Source: Desulfobacter latus (GTDB lineage: Bacteria > Desulfobacterota > Desulfobacteria > Desulfobacterales > Desulfobacteraceae). From it: DNA of 64,000 nucleotides. Made by a program: the position numbers and the translations under genes. Location: the NCBI RefSeq assembly GCF_013389365.1, contig NZ_JACADJ010000002.1, positions 1 to 64,000 of the forward strand, given 5' to 3'. The notes beneath the pieces are model-generated. The model saw only the letters and a list, made by a program, of their open reading frames with translations. It was not told where the DNA came from and searched no databases. Of the stretch, positions 45,193 through 54,153 are shown in pieces. Position 1 is the first letter of the stretch; each line of letters begins with the position of its first letter.

Positions 45193-46060
45193 GCGCAGAA
45201 TAGACAGCACCGGTGACCTGCACTCGGTGGTGCGGACCATGAAGTCGCTGGCAGCGGTGAGTATTCGCCAGTATGAAGCGGCATCCCAATCCCTTGTGGC
45301 ATATGCCCATACCCTTGACATGGCCCTGGGTATTGTGCTGCGCCATGATCCGGATACCCGGCTGTATACCCGGCGGTCTACCAGAAAAACCCCAGGGGCC
45401 GTCATATTCGGATCAGATCAGGGCATGTGCGGATCCCTCAACGAACAGGTGAGTTCCCATGCCCTGGACCAGCTGACGCAGGGCGACCGGGATGCCGGGC
45501 AGATGCCTGTGATATGTGTGGGCATGCGGGCAGCGGGGCTGCTGGCAGATGCCGGCATGAATTGCAGTGATATTAGGGAGGTACCCGGTTCCGTGCATAC
45601 CATCACCCCCCATGTGGGCGAAATTCTGATGGCCATTGACACCTGGCAGACCAAAACAGCTGTGGACCATGTGCTTTTGTTTCATGCCCGGCCAAAATCC
45701 GCTGCCGGATATACCCCCCATACGGTTCACCTGCTGCCCATCGACGAGCAGTGGCTGGCACAGCACCGCTATCGCACCTGGGATTCTAAAAGCCTGCCCA
45801 TGTTCACCATGGAACCGGGCCGGCTGTTGTCCAGACTGATCCAGGAATATCTTTTTATCAGCATATTCAGAGCCTTTGTGGAATCTCTGGCCAGTGAAAA
45901 TGCGGCCCGTCTGGCAGCCATGCAGGGGGCCCAGAAAAATATTGAAGAATTGATGGACGACCTTGAAAGCCAGTACAACCAGCTGCGCCAGATGTCCATC
46001 ACAGAAGAGCTGCTGGATATTGTTTCAGGATTTGAAGCCCTGGATCAAAACCCCGGGTAG
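45170..46060 (+). CDS. atpG: N-ATPase subunit gamma
   Basis: 296-residue central rotor shaft. N-terminal coiled coil ([29 protein letters not shown], an F1-gamma hallmark), a Rossmann-like middle with [17 protein letters not shown], and C-terminal coiled coil [20 protein letters not shown]. Last gene of the N-ATPase operon; nine bases after its stop an IscB element begins, beyond which lies a Na+/H+-type antiporter gene. The sequence just after the stop (46054-46069) forms the predicted guide part of the omega RNA. Confidence 0.92.
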   Translation: MQTLEQLKRRIDSTGDLHSVVRTMKSLAAVSIRQYEAASQSLVAYAHTLDMALGIVLRHDPDTRLYTRRSTRKTPGAVIFGSDQGMCGSLNEQVSSHALDQLTQGDRDAGQMPVICVGMRAAGLLADAGMNCSDIREVPGSVHTITPHVGEILMAIDTWQTKTAVDHVLLFHARPKSAAGYTPHTVHLLPIDEQWLAQHRYRTWDSKSLPMFTMEPGRLLSRLIQEYLFISIFRAFVESLASENAARLAAMQGAQKNIEELMDDLESQYNQLRQMSITEELLDIVSGFEALDQNPG

Positions 46061-46069
46061 GATAAGAGA

Positions 46070-46305
46070 GTCAACTACCCCTCGGCTAAAGACCGAGGGG
46101 CTTGAAAAAGCCCCAAAGTTGACCAGTCTAAGTGCTTCGAGCACTACGTTAGATCGGAAACAGGTACCCTGGGGTGCTCGCCAGCTCCAGGTTCTACGGC
46201 AAGTGGTTAAACAGGTCTAAGGGGTTAAACCGGTGCTGCTTGCGCCAAACCCGGTCATAACATTGACGCGGCAAACATTACCTTGGAAACAAGAGGATTT
46301 TAAAA
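46070..46305 (+). ncRNA. Omega RNA (HEARO RNA) scaffold of IscB copy 1
   Basis: The 236 bases between the left end and iscB are conserved with copy 2 almost base for base although they code nothing: the left-end hairpin, CAAAGTTGACCAGTC, a hairpin GTGCTTCGAGCAC, GCTCGCCAGCTCCAGG, and GTGGTTAAACAGG. This layout fits the HEARO/omega RNA known upstream of iscB. The guide would be the flanking bases just 5' of the element (about 46054-46069, CGGGTAGGATAAGAGA), that is, transcript reading in from the end of atpG. Confidence 0.85.
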
Positions 46306-47598
46306 TTGAGTGTATTTGTTCTGGATACAAACAAAAAGCCGCAGAATCCGGTGCATCCGGCAAAGGCAAGACTGCTTTTGACAGAAGGAAAAGCCGCGGT
46401 TTTCAGACAGTTCCCCTTTACGATCATTTTGAAAGAGAAAGTCTTGGACGTGGCATCAAACCCATTGCGGATCAAGATTGATCCGGGCAGTAGAGAGACT
46501 GGAATTGCCGTGATTAACGACGATTCCGGAGAGATTGTTTTTGCCATGGAACTGAGACATCGAGGCCAGCAGATCAAAAATAATCTGGAATCAAGACGAG
46601 CCATCAGAAGATCCCGGAGAAACCGGAAAACGCGATACCGAAAACCGCGTTTTGATAACCGGACCAGGGCGGAAGGATGGCTGCCGCCTTCATTAAAAAG
46701 CCGGGTTCACAATATCGAAACCTGGGTCAAGCGGTTGTGCCGGTTTTGCAATATTCAGGCAATTTCAATGGAGTTGGTTCGGTTTGACATGCAGAAAATA
46801 CAGAATCCCGAAATATCAGGTGTTGAGTATCAGCAGGGGGAACTCATGGGCTATGAGGTGCGGGAATACCTTCTGGAAAAATGGGACAGAACGTGTGCCT
46901 ACTGCGGAAAAACAGATATCCCATTGGAGATTGAACATATCGTGCCGAAATCGAAAGGCGGTTCAAACAGAATCAGCAATCTGACACTGGCCTGTACGGC
47001 GTGCAACAGGAAGAAGGGGAACAAACCACTCGAACTGTTCCTTTCAAGAAAGCCGGGACTGTTGAAGCGAATTCAAAAGCAGTCCAGAGTGCCGCTCAAG
47101 GATGCGGGCGCCGTCAATGCGACCCGATGGGACTTGTTCCGTACCTTGAAAAAAACCGGACTGCCGGTTGAAACCGGCTCCGGCGGTCTGACAAAATTCA
47201 ACCGGACGACCAGGGGACTTCACAAAACGCATTGGCTTGATGCCGCCTGTGTCGGGGAAAGCACACCTGAAAAGATGTTTCAGGTCGACAAAACCGTGTT
47301 GATTGTAAAGGCAGACGGTCATGGCTCAAGGCAGATGTGCAGGGTAAACAAGTTCGGATTCCCCCGGACAACAGCAAAGTCAACTGAGAAAAAAGTCAAA
47401 GGATTCCAGACGGGCGACATTGTCAAGGCGGTTGTCACTTCCGGCAAAAAGGTTGGAACGTACACCGGACGTGTCGCTGTCAGAAAAAGCGGTTCGTTTA
47501 ACATTAAAACAGTGGACAAAACAGTACAGGGCATTAGCTGGAAATATTGCAGGCTGCTTCACGCATCTGACGGCTATTCCTACAATACGACGTGCTAA
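46306..47598 (+). CDS. iscB: IscB RNA-guided nuclease, copy 1
   Basis: 430 residues, ancestor-type relative of Cas9. N-terminal PLMP-like region (DTNKKPQNPVHPAKARLLLT), split RuvC with Asp59 (IKIDPGSRETGIAV), arginine-rich bridge helix (RRAIRRSRRNRKTRYRKPRF), RuvC-II Glu156 (ISMELVRFDM), inserted HNH domain with zinc pairs CAYC/CTAC and catalytic His211 (EIEHIVPKSKGGSN), RuvC-III with His309 and Asp312 (HKTHWLDAA), and a C-terminal beta-rich domain (KAVVTSGKKVGTYTGRVAVR) of the TAM-interacting type. All catalytic residues are present, so it should be active. TTG start with AAGAGGA nine bases upstream. Confidence 0.93.
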   Translation: MSVFVLDTNKKPQNPVHPAKARLLLTEGKAAVFRQFPFTIILKEKVLDVASNPLRIKIDPGSRETGIAVINDDSGEIVFAMELRHRGQQIKNNLESRRAIRRSRRNRKTRYRKPRFDNRTRAEGWLPPSLKSRVHNIETWVKRLCRFCNIQAISMELVRFDMQKIQNPEISGVEYQQGELMGYEVREYLLEKWDRTCAYCGKTDIPLEIEHIVPKSKGGSNRISNLTLACTACNRKKGNKPLELFLSRKPGLLKRIQKQSRVPLKDAGAVNATRWDLFRTLKKTGLPVETGSGGLTKFNRTTRGLHKTHWLDAACVGESTPEKMFQVDKTVLIVKADGHGSRQMCRVNKFGFPRTTAKSTEKKVKGFQTGDIVKAVVTSGKKVGTYTGRVAVRKSGSFNIKTVDKTVQGISWKYCRLLHASDGYSYNTTC

Positions 47599-47701
47599 GG
47601 TCCGGTGCCTGGGCTACTATCTTAATTATAAGGAGGACGGCAATTCCTCCCCTGAGCTAAAGACTCAGGGGTTTCCTTGCCGCATTTTATGATGAAACAA
47701 A

Positions 47702-48889
47702 ATGCAGATTGAAATGACCCAAATGTCAAGCACGCTGCTTTCAATCGGCGGCATTTTTTTATTGGGATTTGCCGCCGATCTGGCTGGCCGCTACACACCG
47801 CTTCCCCGGGTAACCCTTCTGCTGCTCTGCGGGCTGCTTTTCGGACCTGCCGGACTCGACCTGCTGCCCCACCGGTTTATCGATGAATGGTTTCCTCTGC
47901 TGACCCATATTGCCCTGTGCATGGTGGGATTTCTTCTGGGTGAAAAGATCACGGTTTCCGCTATCCGTGAAAGGGGAAAATCTGTGTTGTGGATGTCGGT
48001 CGGTCAGGCAATGGGGGCCAGTCTGTTGGTGGGTGCGGTATTATTTCTATGGGGGACGGCCCCGGCGTTTGTTCTGATAATGGCCGGAATTGCTCCGGCC
48101 AGTGCGCCGGCAGCCATTTTCGATGTGGTGAAGGAAAGCGGAAAAAAATCACACTTTACAAAAATTTTGCTGGGTATTGTTGCCATTGATGATGCATGGG
48201 GCCTGCTGATCTTCAGTTTTCTGCTGGCGGCAGCCTCGGCAATCAGTGGCCAGGGCGGTGCAGTAGATGCATTTTTAACCGGATGTGGAGAGGTCGCAGG
48301 CAGTATTGTTCTGGGGCTGCTTATCGGTCTGCCCATGGCCTTTCTTACGGGCCGGGTCCATCCGGGAGAACCTACCCAGGCGGAAGCCCTGGGACTGGTG
48401 ATCATCTGTGCCGGCAGTGCCGTGCTGCTTGATTTGTCCCCTATTCTGGCGGCCATGGTCATGGGAAGTACCGTGGCCACACTGGCCAGTCACCATGAGC
48501 ATCCGTTCAATGAAATAAACGAAATTGAATGGCCGTTTATGATCCTTTTTTTTCTGTTGGCCGGTGCTTCTTTGCACATAGAAGAACTGACTGCTGCAGG
48601 CGTAATCGGGCTGCTTTATGTTATTGCCCGAATGGCAGGTCTTTACAGCGGTGCCAGGCTTTCCGCCCACCTGCTCAATGCAGATCCTGTGGTAAAAAGA
48701 TGGCTTGGGTGCTGCCTGTTTCCCCAGGCCGGTGTGGCACTGGGAATGGCACTGCTGGCAACAGATCGGTTTCCTGAATTAAAGGATCTGATATTACCGG
48801 TTGTCATCGGCTCTACTGTAATTTTCGAAATAATCGGACCTGTGATTACCCGGCACGTGCTCAATAAAATCAGTAATGAAAACAAATGA
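47702..48889 (+). CDS. Cation:proton antiporter (CPA family)
   Basis: 395 residues, about 11-12 membrane segments. Signature regions: RVTLLLLCGLLFGPAGLDLL near the start and, in the ion-binding core, GIAPASAPAAIFDVVKESGK and GIVAIDDAWGLLIFSFLLAA with the paired Asp. It most resembles Na+/H+ exchangers. No cytoplasmic TrkA domain. It lies after the N-ATPase, and only the IscB element separates it from atpG, so originally they may have shared one transcript; Na+ extrusion and Na+/H+ exchange would work together. The start at 47702 has no clear ribosome-binding site, which the insertion may have removed. Confidence 0.87.
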   Translation: MQIEMTQMSSTLLSIGGIFLLGFAADLAGRYTPLPRVTLLLLCGLLFGPAGLDLLPHRFIDEWFPLLTHIALCMVGFLLGEKITVSAIRERGKSVLWMSVGQAMGASLLVGAVLFLWGTAPAFVLIMAGIAPASAPAAIFDVVKESGKKSHFTKILLGIVAIDDAWGLLIFSFLLAAASAISGQGGAVDAFLTGCGEVAGSIVLGLLIGLPMAFLTGRVHPGEPTQAEALGLVIICAGSAVLLDLSPILAAMVMGSTVATLASHHEHPFNEINEIEWPFMILFFLLAGASLHIEELTAAGVIGLLYVIARMAGLYSGARLSAHLLNADPVVKRWLGCCLFPQAGVALGMALLATDRFPELKDLILPVVIGSTVIFEIIGPVITRHVLNKISNENK

Positions 48890-48967
48890 TTGCAGCATGG
48901 CTCAAAACACAAAAAAGTTAAAAAAATGGGGGGTGCCGCGCTGCTTTATCAGGTTATCCTGTGTGCA

Positions 48968-50188
48968 TCATTTGATCTCCCTTTTGGAAACCTGTGTTCC
49001 ATGGGTTAGCTCAGACGAGGGATAGAGGACAACCAGTTGGCCCGGCTCTAAACCGCCCTTTACCTGGGCTTTGATGCCGTTGTTTTGGCCGATCTGGACA
49101 CGACGCAGTTTAGCCATACCGTTTATCACCACAAAAACCGCCCAATCTCGTCCTTGTCGGAATAAAGCGCTAGAGGGAACAGTAATGGCATTTTTATCCT
49201 CCCAAATGACGATCTGTACCTCAATGCGGTAGCCATGGCCGAGTCTATTTAAATATTCGGGTGGATTAGCAAAGCTAACAATAACATTTACACGCTGCTC
49301 CTCCACTCCAAGAGCGGAAATTTTTGTAAAGCCCCAGGGATCTACCCTCTCAACAAGCCCGTTCAAGTCATGGGGGCCACCCCAATCCGTAAGGATCACC
49401 TGATCTTCCAGGGAGACCTTAACGGCGTCGGATGATAAAAGTTCAACCACCACTTCGAGATCGTTTTCAATGTTCCCGATCTCAATGACAGGCGTACCAG
49501 CCGGCAAGGTCGATTCACTTTCCTGGATGATGCGAAGAACTGAACCGGTTGCCGGCGCATGGATTGGAATTACAGCTGTCCGTTCAACGCCTTTTGACAA
49601 ATTGTTACCAAAACTGATCAGCTGGGCACGGGCCTTGGCAACCTCAGCTTTTTGAACAGCAATGGCGGCTTGTGCATTGCGTAGAGCTGCCGAGGTAATC
49701 CGTGTCTCGTGTATTGCACGATCCAACTCTAGCTGACTTATGGAATCGGATAATATCAAATGGCGCATACGCTTAAGCTGGAGATTTGCAAGTTCCTTAT
49801 CTGCAACCGCCCGGTCCTGTTCTGTACGAGCAAGTTCCAGGGCCGCTTTTGCCGCGGATAGATTTGCGCCGGCCTGGGCTTTGCTGCGAACATCCAGCAG
49901 CGTGGGATAGGACGGCTCCATCTTTGCGATCACACTTTTTCCTTCAACAACCAGATCTCCAGGCTCGACATCCATCCTCAGAAGCCGCCCGGCCACCGGC
50001 GTGGATACCACATAGGCGTCGTGAACACGGGTTCGTCCTTCTTCAGAAATGGTGACCCGCATATGGCTGCGTTTAACTTCGCCCATATCCACCACCATGG
50101 GCTGGGGCCAGAATGCATATGTCAACACTGCGCCTATTGCAATGATAACACCTGATATTATGATTTTTCGGGAAATTTTTTTTTTCAT
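48968..50188 (-). CDS. Periplasmic adaptor (HlyD/MacA family) of an ABC export system
   Basis: 406 residues: one N-terminal membrane anchor (IIISGVIIAIGAVLTYAFWP), lipoyl-like half (AYVVSTPVAGRLLRMDVEPG), a long helical hairpin (130-200, AKAALELARTEQDRAVADKE), second lipoyl half (PIHAPATGSVLRIIQESES) and beta-barrel/membrane-proximal domains. It would link an inner-membrane ABC pump to the outer membrane or periplasm. Third gene of a leftward operon with ATPase and permease; spacing to the permease is six bases. The cargo is unknown. Confidence 0.87.
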   Translation of the reverse strand: MKKKISRKIIISGVIIAIGAVLTYAFWPQPMVVDMGEVKRSHMRVTISEEGRTRVHDAYVVSTPVAGRLLRMDVEPGDLVVEGKSVIAKMEPSYPTLLDVRSKAQAGANLSAAKAALELARTEQDRAVADKELANLQLKRMRHLILSDSISQLELDRAIHETRITSAALRNAQAAIAVQKAEVAKARAQLISFGNNLSKGVERTAVIPIHAPATGSVLRIIQESESTLPAGTPVIEIGNIENDLEVVVELLSSDAVKVSLEDQVILTDWGGPHDLNGLVERVDPWGFTKISALGVEEQRVNVIVSFANPPEYLNRLGHGYRIEVQIVIWEDKNAITVPSSALFRQGRDWAVFVVINGMAKLRRVQIGQNNGIKAQVKGGLEPGQLVVLYPSSELTHGTQVSKREIK

Positions 50189-50194
50189 TTTGTT

Positions 50195-52558
50195 TTACTC
50201 TCTTGTCTTGAGGACGGAGACAAGATCCGCCTTATCCATATCGCGTTTTACCAGGAAGCCTGACACAATAGCGGCACCCATGACCGCGATGGCCGCAGTA
50301 CCGTAGCTTTCCGGCGAGAAAGACGCGGGTATCTGATATAAGTCTGTGCTGAACCCCTTGGCAATCCCAAACGAAAGAAAATAGCCGAGAACTGCACCCA
50401 TGGGAAGGGCGCCAAGGGTGACGGCAGCAAGTTCCCCAAGCAGCACAAAGGAAGCTTCGCCTTTGGTGAAACCGATTACCCGCAGACTTGCAAGATCCCG
50501 GGCACGTTCAGCATAGGCAATGCGTGCTGCGTTATAGACGATACCAAAAGTGATCACAGCGGCAATTGCCGCCATGATATAGCGCATGGCCCCGGCTCCG
50601 GTATCCATCTGTTTTTGGAGTGCAGCCCTGGCATCGCTTTTCAGGCTAACCCCGGCCACCGACGGCATCTGCTTGAGGGTCCGGTAAATCCGGGCACTTT
50701 GGATGCTGTCAATGCGCATACAGGCGGCGGAAATGCGATTTTGTTCACCCAAGGCGCGGTTTAGCGCACTAATCTGCATAAAGGCCGGCGCACCCAGCAG
50801 TGTATCGGCAACACCGGCTACGGGAATAAACAGCACCGGGCGGCGGCCCTCCCGAACCTCTACGGTGAGTATGTCGCCGGGGCGGGCGGCAAGGATATCC
50901 GCCAGCGCCTGTGCCAGAATGATGCCTCCTTTACCCAGATGAATTGTGGCCATCCTGCTGTCCACGGCCCGGTTTAAGCGAGGCAAAGGCACCAAACCAT
51001 TGATAACGCCCCGATGACTGTTGCGTCCGTGGTGCAGCACAACGGGTACGACGCGCACCGGTTCCACCTCGATCACGCCGGAAAGGCTTTGCAGTTCGAA
51101 AACCGTCTTGTCCGACATTGCCTCGTTAAAGGTGACGGTCACATCGCTGCGGTCGATCACATTAAATGTCAGGTCGATCATATGGGAAAAGCCTGTCATG
51201 ATGCCGATCATGGCAACGGACAATGCCATGCCAAAAGCGATGCCGATCATTGCGCCGGCCATACGTCCAGGATGCCGTGTCAGTCTGCGAAGAACCATGC
51301 GGCTGGGCTGATCAAGGACTGCATCGAGAGCCTTGCCAAGGGCGCCGGCACGGCTGTAATCCGGGGGGATCGGCGGACGCATGGCCGCTGCGGGGGTAAG
51401 GGCAAAGACACGGCGCAGTACAAAAAGGCCGCCGGCGGAAGCCGCCCCGACACTGACAAGAAATCCCGTTACAAAAGCAGCCGGATCGAGCTTGAACACC
51501 AAAAAAGGGAACTTGAAATAGGCAAGATAAAGGTTGACCATGGCCCGTCCTGCTGCAATGCCAAAAAGACAGCCCGCCAAAGCCCCTCCTGCGGCGATGG
51601 CCACCACAAGCTTGAAGTAATGGACACCCACTTCAAAATCAGAATATCCAAATGCCTTGATCAGGCCGATCTGTTCCCGTTCGGCCTGCACCATGCGTGA
51701 AATAACAATGTATAAAAGGAAAGCAGCCACTGCAAGAAATATGGGTGGAACCCCGGTACTCATGGTACGCAGACCATCGATTTCCTCACTGACAAAACGG
51801 TTGGAGGTCTGGTCTTTGCGGCCGTAGGCGCCGGTCCCGCCATAGGGTTTGAGAATCCTGTCTGCTGCATCCAGGGCGGCGGGCAGCCTGACGTTAGGGG
51901 TAAGCAGCAGGAGTGCCTCGTTAAAGGCGCCTTCCATGTCGTAGGCGGCTTCCAGGGCCTTGCGGCTCATCCATATGACGCCAAAACGAGAATCGTCCGA
52001 CACCAGTTCTCCGGGGGCAACGGTGTAGAGAAACTCGGGGGATTTGGCAAGTCCAACAATGTGCAGGATGCGGCGTCTTCCGTTCATGGTGGCGGCAATT
52101 GTGTCACCGGGTTTAAGCCCGTGGGCCCCAGCAAAGCTTTGCAAGAGCAAAATTTCGTCAGGGTGATTGCTTTCCAGACTGCGCCCCTCGGTGAGATAAA
52201 TATCGTTTATCCGTGGCTCTCTGAATTCAGGCAGTGAGACTGCCTGGGCTTGCAGCGGCAGGTCCCTGCCGGAAAGATCGATCAGGGCACTTCCAGTGAC
52301 CCGTCCCTCGGCTGCAGCAACGCCGGGGATGGCGGCAAGATCCGCAATCATATGCTCCGGCGCCCGTTTGACCGGCGCAAAAACATCGGCAAGGCGATAC
52401 CGTTCGTAATACGCACGCCTTGTTTCATCAAGGGAGGTCACAAGACCCGACATCATGACCAACATCAGCACGCCCACAGCAATGACCGCACCGATGGCAA
52501 GGGCCTGGCCTTTGATACGCCACAAGTCACGCAGGAGTTTGCGGTTTAAAGGGCTCAT
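50195..52558 (-). CDS. ABC export permease with two FtsX domains
   Basis: 787 residues from the ATG at 52558 (MSPLNRKLLRDLWRIKGQAL). Layout: membrane helix 1, large periplasmic domain (about 60-240), three helices (about 255-400), then a second half with a helix, another periplasmic domain (490-660) and three final helices. Two FtsX/MacB-type regions (VAAFLLYIVISRMVQAEREQ and YMAAIAAVITFGIVYNAARI) are visible. Such duplicated permeases extract lipids or lipoproteins, or export peptides. In-frame codons before 52558 overlap the ATPase gene and are left out. Confidence 0.87.
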   Translation of the reverse strand: MSPLNRKLLRDLWRIKGQALAIGAVIAVGVLMLVMMSGLVTSLDETRRAYYERYRLADVFAPVKRAPEHMIADLAAIPGVAAAEGRVTGSALIDLSGRDLPLQAQAVSLPEFREPRINDIYLTEGRSLESNHPDEILLLQSFAGAHGLKPGDTIAATMNGRRRILHIVGLAKSPEFLYTVAPGELVSDDSRFGVIWMSRKALEAAYDMEGAFNEALLLLTPNVRLPAALDAADRILKPYGGTGAYGRKDQTSNRFVSEEIDGLRTMSTGVPPIFLAVAAFLLYIVISRMVQAEREQIGLIKAFGYSDFEVGVHYFKLVVAIAAGGALAGCLFGIAAGRAMVNLYLAYFKFPFLVFKLDPAAFVTGFLVSVGAASAGGLFVLRRVFALTPAAAMRPPIPPDYSRAGALGKALDAVLDQPSRMVLRRLTRHPGRMAGAMIGIAFGMALSVAMIGIMTGFSHMIDLTFNVIDRSDVTVTFNEAMSDKTVFELQSLSGVIEVEPVRVVPVVLHHGRNSHRGVINGLVPLPRLNRAVDSRMATIHLGKGGIILAQALADILAARPGDILTVEVREGRRPVLFIPVAGVADTLLGAPAFMQISALNRALGEQNRISAACMRIDSIQSARIYRTLKQMPSVAGVSLKSDARAALQKQMDTGAGAMRYIMAAIAAVITFGIVYNAARIAYAERARDLASLRVIGFTKGEASFVLLGELAAVTLGALPMGAVLGYFLSFGIAKGFSTDLYQIPASFSPESYGTAAIAVMGAAIVSGFLVKRDMDKADLVSVLKTRE

Positions 52559-52565
52559 GTATGGG

Positions 52566-53294
52566 TCACCATTGAATATCTTCCGGGTTGCGTTTTGTTT
52601 TGTTTTCCACGACCTCTCGAATACCACCATCGGCGAAATGAATTACCCGGTCTGCCATGTCCGCAGTCGCTGCAGCATGGGTCACAATCAGCACGGTTGT
52701 TTTCAGTTCTTCGTTGATATTCTTTAACACTTTTAATACAGAGCGGCCGGTGGCGCTGTCAAGGGCACCGGTTGGCTCATCGCAGAACAGGACCGTGGGC
52801 TTTTTTGCCACGGCCCGGGCAATGGCCACACGCTGCTGTTCTCCGCCGGAAAGCTGGGATGGAAAATGATCTGCCCGGTTACCAAGGCCCACCAGCCCAA
52901 GTGCGTCATTCGGGTCCATGGGGGAACGGGCAATCTCGGTCACAAGCGCCACGTTTTCATAGGCCGTAAGACTTGGCATCAGATTGTAAAACTGAAAGAC
53001 AAAACCCACATAATCCCGGCGGTATCTTGTCAAAGCTCTATCGGTCATAGCACTCATGTCCTGATCCTGAAAGAACACAGCGCCTTTGGTTCCCCTGTCC
53101 AGGCCGCCAATGATATTCAAAAGGGTAGATTTACCGCTTCCCGAGGGGCCAAGCAGCACAACAAGTTCCCCTGCCGGTATTTCGAGATCAACCCCGCGCA
53201 GGGCATGCACAGCCGCCGGCCCCTCGCCGTACACTTTTGTCAGCCCCTTGATAGAGAATGCGGGAAAAGTTTTTTTTGGGGATTCATCCGGCAT
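52566..53294 (-). CDS. LolD/MacB-type ABC ATPase
   Basis: 242 residues: Walker [30 protein letters not shown] (typical LolD/MacB Q-loop region), signature [15 protein letters not shown], Walker [17 protein letters not shown] and switch His in [14 protein letters not shown]. First gene of a three-gene leftward export operon with the FtsX permease and HlyD-type adaptor. AAGGTGATACT before the ATG provides the ribosome-binding site. Confidence 0.92.
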   Translation of the reverse strand: MPDESPKKTFPAFSIKGLTKVYGEGPAAVHALRGVDLEIPAGELVVLLGPSGSGKSTLLNIIGGLDRGTKGAVFFQDQDMSAMTDRALTRYRRDYVGFVFQFYNLMPSLTAYENVALVTEIARSPMDPNDALGLVGLGNRADHFPSQLSGGEQQRVAIARAVAKKPTVLFCDEPTGALDSATGRSVLKVLKNINEELKTTVLIVTHAAATADMADRVIHFADGGIREVVENKTKRNPEDIQW

Positions 53295-53359
53295 AGTATC
53301 ACCTTATTCAGTGGATCTGCCAAACAGCCTGCGAAATGGCTTAAAAAGACCACGCCCAT

Positions 53360-54153
53360 CTATGCCTGAAGCAGAATGTCAACCATTATCCTGAGGAAGA
53401 TCAATTTTTTCACCCGCACACTGATGTGCGCATATTCCGGGTCATCTGTCTGAAGCACATCAAAATGTTCCCAGACAAAGGAGATTTCAGCGCCGAACAG
53501 CACAATGGTCCAGGACGCATTCAGCCACAACAAAAACAACGGTATGGCTGCAAAACTGCCGTAAATGGCATTATAGGTGGAAACCCCCACCTGAAATTGC
53601 AGATAGGCTATCTGGCCCAGCTGAAAAATGGTGCCGGCAATGACACCTCCGGCCAGAGCGGCCCGGACATTTACATTTTTATTGGGAATGAACATATAAA
53701 AAAAGGTAAATAGTTACCAACTCCATAGAGAAATATAGATATTGGTCTTAAACAGGTTGATTGACTGTCAGCGGCGAACCACCTATCTCTCGAAGCGTAT
53801 AGCTCAGTTCTAACCTGTCGGATGCACTACGAGCATCCGGAAACCGCTTAAAACAAAACCGGTTTCATTTTGCGAAAATCTGTTAAGTCCTTTAGCTCAA
53901 CATTTCCAAAACGTTTGGCTATGTTTTTGCCGGCATTAACATTCGCATTATCGGTGTAATAGGCGTGTTTTACTCTATTGTCAACTATTTTATGTTATAT
54001 TTTATATGGAACTTCACGATACAGGGTTAAGGCAGATGCCTGCAGGCTGCACCGGTCCCGGACAAATTCCTTGAACGAAATCCGGAAAATATCATATCCG
54101 AATTGCCGGTATCTGTTCAGCACGCTTTTGATATTTTTTCTCCTTAGGCCCAT
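53360..54153 (-). pseudogene. YihY/BrkB-family membrane protein gene, split by a TnpB remnant
   Basis: The N-terminal 45 or so codons start at ATG 54153 (MGLRRKNIKSVLNRYRQFGY, then FKEFVRDRCSLQASALTLY, the family's typical opening). The C-terminal 118 codons lie at 53360-53714 (LFTFFYMFIPNKNVNVRAAL and GSFAAIPLFLLWLNASWTIV). The middle of the protein is absent: in its place is about 300 bp of TnpB/right-end sequence on the same strand. The gene must have lost its central membrane segments during or after insertion. The family is of inner-membrane proteins of unknown transport role. Confidence 0.82.
53716..54010 (-). mobile_element. 3' fragment of a tnpB (IS605 OrfB) element with right end
   Basis: On the minus strand the frame KHAYYTDNANVNAGKNIAKRF, ending at the TAA at 53848-53850, is the C-terminal zinc-ribbon/RuvC-III end of TnpB (usual form ...NADVNAAKNI). 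After the stop comes a hairpin CGGATGC-TCGTAGT-GCATCCG and GATAGGTGGTTCGCCGCTGA, which look like the reRNA scaffold and right end. The 5' part of tnpB is missing. The fragment sits inside the brkB pseudogene. Borders are approximate. Confidence 0.75.

Larger units (their letters stand above)
46070..47688 (+). mobile_element. IscB/omega-RNA (HEARO) element, copy 1, 1,619 bp
   Basis: Starts GTCAACTACC and ends GCCGCATTTT before ATGA. Left subterminal hairpin CCCCTCGG-CTAAAGA-CCGAGGGG, right hairpin CCCCTGAG-CTAAAGA-CTCAGGGG: same loop, related arms, as expected of IS200/IS605-type ends recognised by a Y1 transposase. Contents: omega RNA, then iscB, no tnpA, so it moves only with help in trans. 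No target duplication, as usual for this class. Copy 2 (58536-60154) has exactly the same length and borders and only scattered base differences. Confidence 0.92.

Noticed and set aside
46233-46481. 82-codon frame overlapping the start of iscB (also at 58699)
   Set aside because: Shadow of the conserved omega RNA and iscB; conserved only because the DNA copies are nearly identical.
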